Of a stretch of 12,856 bases of DNA, positions 7,041 through 12,639 are shown in pieces. Origin of the DNA: an uncultured Parvibacter sp. (GTDB lineage: Bacteria > Actinomycetota > Coriobacteriia > Coriobacteriales > Eggerthellaceae). A program made the translations under genes and the position numbers. The stretch covers positions 1 through 12,856 of the forward strand of contig CAJUNI010000030.1 in NCBI GenBank assembly GCA_910587945.1, written 5' to 3'. Under the pieces are notes generated by a model. The model had not been told where the DNA came from and searched no databases. It worked only from the letters and a program-made list of their open reading frames with translations. Within the stretch, counting starts at the first letter, position 1. Each line of letters starts with the position of its first letter.

Positions 7041-7271
7041 CTACTCTTTTGTAGGTGCCGTTGGCGCTGTGGGCGTTCTAGGCACAGAAGGAGCTGCCGG
7101 CGCACCCGCAATAGGAGGCACTGCGGGAGGCACACTCGGACTGCCCGGTTTTGCAGGCTGTGGAGCAGCAGCTCCACATTGGGAACACGTGGTCTCAGCA
7201 GGGCTTAAAGAGGCGCCACACTGGGGACATTTGATTTCTTGATTCTCAAGTGTTGGGGGTCTGAAGCACAT
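7041..7271 (-). CDS. Small zinc-ribbon protein with MCFRPP N-terminus and Pro/Ala-rich tail
   Basis: 76 residues, function not recognised. It starts with MCFRPPTLENQ, followed by one zinc-ribbon of the double CxxC type: C15-x2-C18 and C29-x2-C32 (KCPQCG ... CSQCG). From residue 36 to the end it is a low-complexity tail of Pro, Ala, Ser and Thr with no expected fold. It has one of the best ribosome sites in the window (AAAGGAGGTGA, partly held in a hairpin), is followed 64 nt later by the transhydroxylase alpha gene, and is co-directional with it, so it is probably made in quantity with the enzyme. Metal binding by the four ribbon cysteines is expected from the motif; Cys2 is an extra invariant-looking feature of the N-terminus. 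Roles as an assembly factor, metal or cofactor chaperone, or adaptor are guesses. Confidence 0.75.
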   Translation of the reverse strand: MCFRPPTLENQEIKCPQCGASLSPAETTCSQCGAAAPQPAKPGSPSVPPAVPPIAGAPAAPSVPRTPTAPTAPTKE

Positions 7272-7278
7272 AAGGTCA

Positions 7279-7298
7279 CCTCCTTTCCTAAAGAAAGG
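7279..7298 (-). promoter_or_regulatory. Shine-Dalgarno-overlapping hairpin before the zinc-ribbon gene
   Basis: On the minus-strand transcript CCTTTC (7293-7298) can pair with GAAAGG (7282-7287) across a 5-nt loop. The AGGAGG core of the ribosome site occupies 7279-7284, so three of its bases are in the stem. Partial occlusion of a near-perfect Shine-Dalgarno suggests translational tuning. Confidence 0.35.
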
Positions 7299-7332
7299 TT
7301 TTTACGAACGTTTGAATAGGTAATGAATGGGG

Positions 7333-7395
7333 TTGAGTCAGGGACCGTAGCCCTTTTTGACTCACGCGGCCGTAGCCTTCGTTGACTTAGGTCAA
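7333..7395. promoter_or_regulatory. Cluster of TTGAsTyA elements between the two molybdoenzyme gene pairs
   Basis: TTGAGTCA (7333-7340), TTGACTCA (7357-7364) and TTGACTTA (7382-7389) start 24 and 25 bp apart. The first two form a 7-bp inverted repeat TGAGTCA/TGACTCA. The last is part of a small perfect hairpin TTGAC-TTAG-GTCAA (7382-7395) overlapping the stop codon of the ferredoxin gene. In addition 7343-7364 and 7368-7389 are an imperfect tandem duplication (17/22 identical, offset 25) sharing CCGTAGCC. No T-run follows on the minus strand. It may be an operator array or a processing site separating the two parts of the cluster. Confidence 0.45.
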
Positions 7396-7722
7396 GTGGT
7401 AGAGCGCCTGACGTGGCCGCTCAGCGAGACGCTCCATCAGCTCCTCAAGCGGACCTACATGAAGGCACTTTGCTTGGCAATGATGCTCGCAAGCCGTGAG
7501 CTTCCCTTTTGCCAATCTATCGCGGCAGCCGTCGCATTGTTTGGTGGGCACCGCCAGATTGTCGAGTTGCCATTGATCAGGCGCTATTTCCCACGGTCCA
7601 ATAGTCTGGACATAGATTCCGGTCTTACCCACGGGAAAGCCATGCTCCATTTGGCACGCCACCTCACAGCTGTGACACCCTGTGCACCACTCATAATCGA
7701 TGAGCATTCCTAATACGGTCAT
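7387..7722 (-). CDS. Short 4Fe-4S ferredoxin subunit of the adjacent molybdopterin enzyme
   Basis: 111 residues with two iron-sulfur motifs: C13-x2-C16-x2-C19-x3-C23 (WCTGCHSCEVAC) and C63-x2-C66 ... C78-x3-C82-x3-C86 (QCDGC ... CEHHCQAKC). This matches the first and last parts of a DmsB/NrfC-type subunit with the middle two clusters missing, about half the usual length. It would pass electrons to the molybdenum subunit encoded just upstream. Start ATG at 7720-7722, two nucleotides after the stop of that gene and preceded by GGAAGGGAA lying in its 3' end: the same TAG-NN-ATG coupling as in the transhydroxylase pair. The frame is open further upstream to 7806 but that part overlaps the large subunit. 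Cytoplasmic; no membrane anchor. Confidence 0.8.
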   Translation of the reverse strand: MTVLGMLIDYEWCTGCHSCEVACQMEHGFPVGKTGIYVQTIGPWEIAPDQWQLDNLAVPTKQCDGCRDRLAKGKLTACEHHCQAKCLHVGPLEELMERLAERPRQALYHLT

Positions 7723-7724
7723 AA

Positions 7725-9956
7725 CTATTCCCTTCCGTCTACGGGATAGACTCGGCATAGAGCGGTTTTGTAATTGCTTCCGAACCCGCTTTTGCCCGGA
7801 GACCACTGCACGAGATTGTTGATATTCAGATCAAATACGTCGTAGAACGACTCCGGGTCTCCCTCCGGGAGCCACCAAGCGTGATCCGTGCTACACATGC
7901 GCTCGTCAATAGCTTCTGTAGCCTCGATCTTGCGCTTCGCTCGACCGAATTGGTTTTCAACCCAAACCATTTGGCCGTTAGAGAGTCCCAATGTCTCCAC
8001 CGTCTTCGGGTTCATCTGAATAATGGGGTCGGGATGAAGAGCGCGCATCCGCTTGATTTGGCGATGCTCCGAATGGAACATGCTCCAATTACGCGCACCA
8101 GTGGTAAGCACCAAGGGATACTCATCAAGCAGCTCTGGCGTAGCACCCGGCCCCGGTGAGGGCTCCTCGAAATAAGGAAGCGGATCAAGTCCGGCATTGC
8201 GGTAGAACGTCGACCACAGCTCAATACGTCCCGTGGCCGTGTTGAATCCCGGCTGGCCGTCTTTGCGCAACAATCCCTTTTCGTGACGACGGTATTGGAA
8301 GGGCGGATAGGCTGGCGCTTGCTCTTGCAACTCTTCAAAGGTCATACCCGTGTCGTCTTTTAAGAGGAAGGTGAACATCTCCTCCACCGTGTCCCATGGC
8401 CACGCTTCAGGGTTGAGTCGTTTCCCGAGTTCAAGGTTGATTTCCATATCGGATTTACATTCACCAATGGAGGTCACCTTATTGATAGTTTCGCCACGCT
8501 GGGCACCATCTCCCAGACGAATACCATTGCGCTCGGGATAGGTTGCGGCCGGCAACACAATATCAGCAAGAGCCATGGCAGTGGGCGTCATAAACAGATC
8601 CACATAGGCAATAAACTCAAGATCCTTCATGGCGTTATAGAGGCGCTGCGGATCTGCCGCCATGCAAGACAAGAAGTTCGAAGTCTGAATCCATGCCGCA
8701 CGAACCTTGTAGGGCTCACCACTTTCCAACTGCTCTACGATGCAGTCGGGCTGTGCCTCGGAGGCAAACAGCGGGTAGCGGTCTTGACCAATGCGCTTGG
8801 TATTCGCGTCGGCTGGAAGCAACTCCTTGCCCCAACCACCCACGTACTTCAGAATTTCAGGAGGCACAATCATGCCGCCGGGAACCTCAATATTTCCCGT
8901 AATTGCAAACAACGTGGAGATAGCTTGACCGGCAGGAATAGCCTCTTTCGTCATGTCTACTGCCACACCCCATTGCAGGGTAGCGGGCTTGCTTTTTGCC
9001 AGCAGTCGAGCAGCTTCAACGATCTTCTCTTCAGGAATCCATGTGATCTGCGCCACCTTGTCGACGGGGTATTCCTGAACCCGTTCGGCCAGCTCCTCAA
9101 AGCCATAGCACCAGCGGTCCACAAAGTCATGATCGTAGAGATCCTCGTTGATGATGACATTCAGCATTCCCAAAGCCAGTGCTGCATCCGTACCAGGACG
9201 TACCCGCAAATGAAGCTCAGCGCGAGAAGCAAGCCAGGTGACTCGTGGATCAATTACTACCAGCTTTGACCCTCGTTGCATGAGATCTACGACCCAGTGA
9301 CCAAAGAAGCCATCGGAATTAGACACTACGCAGTTATTACCCCAGACAAAGATGGTCTCAGGAATAACGTACTCTGGATTGTCATAGCGATCAGGATGGA
9401 CCTGGGAACAATCCGGCACCAAAAACGCGCCGAATGTACCCGCTAATCCAATAACGCGCGGGACATAGCAAGCCACGCCGCTCAGGAATAACGAGAAATT
9501 GGGGCTGCCATAAGACCAGCAAAGCCGCGTGATATAGGGAGCAATATCGCGACCCGTTCCCTGCATAAAGAGAACTGCCTCAGGTCCTGATTCCTTCTTG
9601 ATATCCTTGAAGACCTTCTCGATCGTGTCAAAGGCTTCATCCCAGCTAATACGCTCCCAAAGATCCTTCCCACGATCCGCTCGCGCACGACGCAACGGAT
9701 ACTTGAGGCGATCTTCATGATTGGTCACCTCGGGCAATCCCAAACACCGCGGACAAAGCCTACCCTGGTTGTAGGGGTTCTCAGGGTCGCCCTCCACTTT
9801 CACCAGGGTCCCTTCCGCGTCGGTATACAGAAGCACTCCACAACCGAGGTGACAACCAGGCCCCGACCAAGCACTCCCCCGCGTTACCGTTAACCCATCC
9901 TCCTCATAGGTAAACGGTCGTTCATGCTCAACAAATAGATATTTTGTTTCCGCCAC
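7725..9956 (-). CDS. Molybdopterin oxidoreductase, catechol dehydroxylase / acetylene hydratase-like
   Basis: 743 residues from the chosen start. Domains: an N-terminal cysteine motif (C35-x3-C39, C68-x2-C71, in GPGCHLGCG and RLCPRC), the molybdopterin core starting at WERISWDEAF (100-109), a probable molybdenum ligand Cys163 in GVACYVPR, GNN near 227-229, and a C-terminal dinucleotide-binding barrel (612-743). The overall form is that of the DMSO-reductase-family enzymes that gut Eggerthellaceae use to remove hydroxyl groups from catechols (Dadh, Hcdh, Cldh, Dodh group), related to acetylene hydratase; the substrate cannot be read. There is no twin-arginine signal, so it is cytoplasmic. I prefer the GTG at 9954-9956 (MAETKYLF), with AGAGGGGGA upstream; ATG at 9974 has its GGAGA too close, and a TTG at 10007 is the longest option. 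First gene of the operon. Confidence 0.8.
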   Translation of the reverse strand: MAETKYLFVEHERPFTYEEDGLTVTRGSAWSGPGCHLGCGVLLYTDAEGTLVKVEGDPENPYNQGRLCPRCLGLPEVTNHEDRLKYPLRRARADRGKDLWERISWDEAFDTIEKVFKDIKKESGPEAVLFMQGTGRDIAPYITRLCWSYGSPNFSLFLSGVACYVPRVIGLAGTFGAFLVPDCSQVHPDRYDNPEYVIPETIFVWGNNCVVSNSDGFFGHWVVDLMQRGSKLVVIDPRVTWLASRAELHLRVRPGTDAALALGMLNVIINEDLYDHDFVDRWCYGFEELAERVQEYPVDKVAQITWIPEEKIVEAARLLAKSKPATLQWGVAVDMTKEAIPAGQAISTLFAITGNIEVPGGMIVPPEILKYVGGWGKELLPADANTKRIGQDRYPLFASEAQPDCIVEQLESGEPYKVRAAWIQTSNFLSCMAADPQRLYNAMKDLEFIAYVDLFMTPTAMALADIVLPAATYPERNGIRLGDGAQRGETINKVTSIGECKSDMEINLELGKRLNPEAWPWDTVEEMFTFLLKDDTGMTFEELQEQAPAYPPFQYRRHEKGLLRKDGQPGFNTATGRIELWSTFYRNAGLDPLPYFEEPSPGPGATPELLDEYPLVLTTGARNWSMFHSEHRQIKRMRALHPDPIIQMNPKTVETLGLSNGQMVWVENQFGRAKRKIEATEAIDERMCSTDHAWWLPEGDPESFYDVFDLNINNLVQWSPGKSGFGSNYKTALCRVYPVDGRE

Positions 9957-10052
9957 AACTCCCCCTCTTTTCATTCTCCAGAAACTAGGCGGGTCGATTC
10001 TTGACAACCTCTCCCCCGCCCATTACTTTCTAGGCCCGCAAATTCTCCCTTC

Positions 10053-10080
10053 TTGCATCGCTTGAAAACTGGTTGCATCG
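10053..10080. promoter_or_regulatory. Direct repeat TTGCATCG x2, candidate regulator-binding site
   Basis: TTGCATCG occurs at 10053-10060 and again at 10073-10080, a repeat of exactly 20 bp, about two helical turns. It lies in the 234-bp divergent region between the LuxR regulator and the dehydroxylase-like operon, a natural place for the regulator to bind. It is 43 bp upstream of the proposed plus-strand -35 box and just downstream of the proposed minus-strand start point. Confidence 0.4.
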
Positions 10081-10088
10081 ACGGGCAA

Positions 10089-10118
10089 AACATACGAAAT
10101 AGCTATGAATTGCCGCAA
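10089..10118 (-). promoter_or_regulatory. Candidate promoter of the molybdoenzyme operon
   Basis: Minus strand: TTGCGG (10113-10118) and TATGTT (10089-10094), spacer 18 nt. Transcription would begin near 10082, giving a leader of about 125 nt before the GTG start at 9956. The match to consensus is weak, as expected for a promoter that needs an activator. Confidence 0.3.
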
Positions 10119-10122
10119 CCTA

Positions 10123-10152
10123 TTGGCATGTTGAATTTGAGATCTTTATCAT
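10123..10152 (+). promoter_or_regulatory. Candidate promoter of the LuxR regulator gene
   Basis: Plus strand: TTGGCA (10123-10128) and TATCAT (10147-10152), spacer 18 nt, giving a leader of about 30 nt before the ATG at 10191. A second arrangement, TTGACA (10001-10006) and TACTTT (10024-10029) with a 17-nt spacer, has a better -35 but a leader of about 155 nt and runs through the operon start region. Confidence 0.35.
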
Positions 10153-10190
10153 ACTCACATGCTTAAAAGCGCTGTTCAGAGGGGGGTTTG

Positions 10191-11717
10191 ATGTTTCAAC
10201 TTAATGATGCGATGGATGGCTCATCCGACGCACAACGGCTACAGCTCTTTTCTGCATTAGCGGCCACCTTAGGCTTGGGAGGCTACTTCCTTTGGGACCT
10301 CTTGTGCGTATTTATGTACGCCACCCCGTTTGCGGAAGGCTTCAGTCCTACCATCGTTGTGGCCTTGCGACTCTGCTGGATGGGTGGTCTTATTGTCAGC
10401 CTGATTGTCTGCTGGCGCAGAAGCGATTTCATCTATCGACGCCATGACAAAATTTTTACTGTTGGATGTATTGTTTGCGTCATTCCGTTGGGAGTCGCCG
10501 CTCTCCATTCAGCAGTTCCCGGAGCAGTCCCCGTAGGAGTTTGCGTTGTCGCTTGGACATTTTCAGGGATAGCTCAAGCCGCTCAGCTTATGGCGTGGTC
10601 CGTCTATTTCAGCCTGGTGACCACACGCTACACGCCTATCGTTATTGCCCTCGCCTCATGCTTGGGCACCTGTCTCTACATTGTGATGGCTGCCATTTCT
10701 CTGCCCTTGGTCGGGATCATCATGGTCGGCGCACTCGAAGTAATCTCCTTTTTTATGTTGGGCATACTTACGAAAACGCTCCCCTCAGAGCGCATCGTTG
10801 CTTCTGATGCTTTTGAAACGGTGAGCTATGTAACTCCCCAAGGAGCCATCACTATTGGCACCTATGGTCTTGCCTTTGGCTACACCACTACCACGCTGTT
10901 TAGCCTGGGAGTTGAAGCTACCATTATTGGCTGCGCCACAGGTATCATCGGATCTATGCTCTCTCTTGCGTGGTACAAAATCGGCCGCAATACTGATATC
11001 GATATTTCCACTATTCAGAGGCTAACGTTGCCGCCGGTAGTTATTGGCATTCTCTTTCTGCCTTTTGGCGACAGCGCTTGGCGCCTATTTTTCTGCTGCG
11101 TTGTCAATGTGGCCCTGTCCCACTTCTCTGTAATCAGTTTAAGTAGCGCCATGATCTTCAATTCCGAGTTCTCTATTAAGCCTCTCAAACGTTCCGCAGT
11201 GATGCAAATTCCTGTATGGGTTGGGCTCTTTGTAGGATCTGTAATTTCCGCCTTCATCTGGCTTTTGAACTCGTTTTCTACCACGGATCTTATGTTTATT
11301 TCCGTACTTATCGCATCCCTCATTGTGTGCGCCATTGCAATTTATGGGCTGGACGATTCCATTGCCAAAAAGCAATTTCACGATCTCCTCATGCAACGTA
11401 ATGAAGAGGAAATCCTGGCCCGAGAGGACGATAAAACAAATGAGAAATTTGATGCAAAGTTCGATGATTTCATAAAAGCCGTTGGGCTCTCGCCGCGCGA
11501 AGTTGAAGTATTTCGTCTCCTAGCGCGTGGACGCAATGCGGAATACATCAGCCGAAAGTTAGTTATTTCAGGCTCCACAGCAAAGTCCCACATCTACCAT
11601 ATCTATCGAAAAATGGGCATTAATTCCCAGCAGAGTCTTATCGACCAGCTTGAGGAATATAGCAATCGCGAAACCATCGAAAAAGAAAAGGCGTCCTTGA
11701 AAGGATCGCGGTCCTAG
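10191..11717 (+). CDS. Membrane-embedded LuxR-family transcriptional regulator
   Basis: 508 residues. Residues from about 15 to 385 form roughly 12 hydrophobic segments (for example AATLGLGGYFLWDLLCVFMY, FTVGCIVCVIPLGVAAL, ISVLIASLIVCAIAIYGL). A charged linker (about 388-430) follows, then a LuxR/GerE helix-turn-helix at 433-490, beginning LSPREVEVFRLLARG with the recognition region SGSTAKSHIYHIYRKMGI. No receiver or autoinducer domain is present. Such 12-segment LuxR proteins are numerous in Eggerthellaceae and often lie beside molybdoenzyme operons; here it is divergent from one, so control of that operon in response to a substrate or membrane signal is the natural inference. Start: ATG at 10191 with AGAGGGGGG 4 nt upstream; the TTG immediately before it adds one residue and is less likely. 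Confidence 0.9.
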   Translation: MFQLNDAMDGSSDAQRLQLFSALAATLGLGGYFLWDLLCVFMYATPFAEGFSPTIVVALRLCWMGGLIVSLIVCWRRSDFIYRRHDKIFTVGCIVCVIPLGVAALHSAVPGAVPVGVCVVAWTFSGIAQAAQLMAWSVYFSLVTTRYTPIVIALASCLGTCLYIVMAAISLPLVGIIMVGALEVISFFMLGILTKTLPSERIVASDAFETVSYVTPQGAITIGTYGLAFGYTTTTLFSLGVEATIIGCATGIIGSMLSLAWYKIGRNTDIDISTIQRLTLPPVVIGILFLPFGDSAWRLFFCCVVNVALSHFSVISLSSAMIFNSEFSIKPLKRSAVMQIPVWVGLFVGSVISAFIWLLNSFSTTDLMFISVLIASLIVCAIAIYGLDDSIAKKQFHDLLMQRNEEEILAREDDKTNEKFDAKFDDFIKAVGLSPREVEVFRLLARGRNAEYISRKLVISGSTAKSHIYHIYRKMGINSQQSLIDQLEEYSNRETIEKEKASLKGSRS

Positions 11718-11739
11718 AGACATCAATTGCCATCATGGG

Positions 11740-11826
11740 AGCTTCCCCGCAGCAAAATCCGCCGCCGTAGAAAACGAAATTCCGACTTTTGGTCAAACGC
11801 GAACGATTTTAGCGCGCGCCAGAGGA
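11740..11826 (+). repeat. Dispersed intergenic repeat, copy B (87 bp)
   Basis: Second full copy of the repeat found at 1534-1620, same orientation, 83/87 identical and of equal length. It fills most of the 119-bp gap between the convergent LuxR and GrpB genes, where no promoter is needed; this argues against a promoter role and for a dispersed element. Similarity stops abruptly on both sides (AGCTTCCC at one end, AGAGGA at the other). Confidence 0.85.
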
Positions 11827-11836
11827 AAGTTACCCG

Positions 11837-12403
11837 CTATTCCGTGTCCACTCGCTCCTGCTTTGCGGCCACCATAACGGCTTTAACAAACTCACTCTTA
11901 GCTGCGGTGTAGCCATCTCGGTCATGAGTGAATTTCTGCCCCAATGTCAACTTGAGCTGCTCATAGTCCCGCGCGCGCTCTGGGTGCCGTCGCAGGTAAT
12001 CGCGGAAGAGAATTTCGTCGTTATCTCCCGCGTAACGTAAATGAATATGAAATACCTTGTCGGCAAACCCCTGTTCGGTATAACCTTTATTTAATGAGAT
12101 CCGTCGAGGCTCGCTGCTCATCATTAGAAAGCCTGCCTGTTCAAGTAGCTCGGTAGCCTCGTTCAAAGACGCCTCTTTATCGAATTCAACCAGAATATCC
12201 ACAATAGGTTTTGACCAAATATCCCCGATAGCCGTACTACCTATGTGAGTAATGCGCACCCCCGGAAAGGGCGCTAGAAGACGCTGTAGCTCGAGTTCCA
12301 TTTCCCGATACTGGGCCGTCCATTCAGGCTGAGGAGCTATCAGCTCGATAGGAAAAAGCTCCCACAGTTCTTCAAGAGTCATATCTTTTAGGGACCGCGC
12401 CAT
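11837..12403 (-). CDS. GrpB family protein (UPF0157, nucleotidyltransferase fold)
   Basis: 188 residues. The GrpB family signature is clear: ITHIGSTAIGDIWSKPIVDI (residues about 51-70), a FHIHLRY strand, and the C-terminal DEILFRDYLRRHPERARDYE followed by KFTHDRDGYTAAKSEFV. The GS...D-I-L-V pattern fits the nucleotidyltransferase superfamily; the biological role of GrpB proteins is not established. Start ATG at 12401-12403 with GGGAGAAGG 4 nt upstream; a second Met at residue 8 is less well placed. It is convergent with the LuxR gene and appears unrelated to the molybdoenzyme cluster. Confidence 0.9.
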   Translation of the reverse strand: MARSLKDMTLEELWELFPIELIAPQPEWTAQYREMELELQRLLAPFPGVRITHIGSTAIGDIWSKPIVDILVEFDKEASLNEATELLEQAGFLMMSSEPRRISLNKGYTEQGFADKVFHIHLRYAGDNDEILFRDYLRRHPERARDYEQLKLTLGQKFTHDRDGYTAAKSEFVKAVMVAAKQERVDTE

Positions 12404-12438
12404 GAAACCTTCTCCCAGTTAGCAGGATTGCTATCAAC

Positions 12439-12461
12439 AGTATAGCGGCTCCCTGGCCCAC
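12439..12461 (-). promoter_or_regulatory. Candidate -10 element of the grpB-like gene
   Basis: Minus-strand TATACT at 12439-12444, about 35 nt before the GrpB start codon, is a good -10 box. The best -35 candidates 15-16 nt upstream (ATTTAG/TTTAGT) are poor, so the promoter is only half supported. Confidence 0.35.
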
Positions 12462-12474
12462 TAAATGCTCTATC

Positions 12475-12507
12475 CCGTTTGTGCCAAGCACCAGGCACCC
12501 AAAACGG
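12475..12507. repeat. Imperfect inverted repeat in the GrpB-SDR intergenic region
   Basis: CCGTTTGTGCC (12475-12485) pairs with GGCAC (12494-12498) and AAACGG (12502-12507) around an 8-nt loop with a three-base CCA bulge. Neither strand shows a T-run after it. It could be a protein-binding dyad or a decayed terminator. Confidence 0.45.
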
Positions 12508-12574
12508 TTACCTCACTAGGAGCTGGACACCGCTTTTTCGGGAACAAGCCACCATCTCCCCCCCCATAACAACA

Positions 12575-12607
12575 GGCGGCAAAGCATCCATCAATTGCCT
12601 TGCCGCC
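12575..12607 (-). terminator. Hairpin terminator after the SDR-type gene
   Basis: GGCGGCAA (12575-12582) pairs with TTGCCGCC (12600-12607), extended by GCA/TGC across one mismatch. On the minus strand the stem is followed by a moderately T-rich TGTTGTTATGG. It begins 33 nt after the stop codon at 12640, the expected position for an intrinsic terminator. Confidence 0.55.
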
Positions 12608-12639
12608 CAGTTAGTGCTCAATTATGAAGTCTCAATGGC

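Noticed and set aside
7334..7364. TGAGTCA...TGACTCA hairpin as an intrinsic terminator after the ferredoxin gene
   Set aside because: The stem is short and no T-run follows on the minus strand.
9957..10007. Upstream TTG (10007) or ATG (9974) as start of the dehydroxylase-like enzyme
   Set aside because: The ATG has GGAGA directly abutting it and the TTG adds 17 residues unlike family N-termini, overlapping a promoter-like TTGACA on the other strand. GTG at 9956 with AGAGGGGGA is better, though the choice is not certain.
10001..10029. TTGACA-N17-TACTTT as main promoter of the LuxR gene
   Set aside because: A good match, but it would give a leader of about 155 nt and overlap the operon start; the closer TTGGCA/TATCAT pair is preferred. 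Not excluded.
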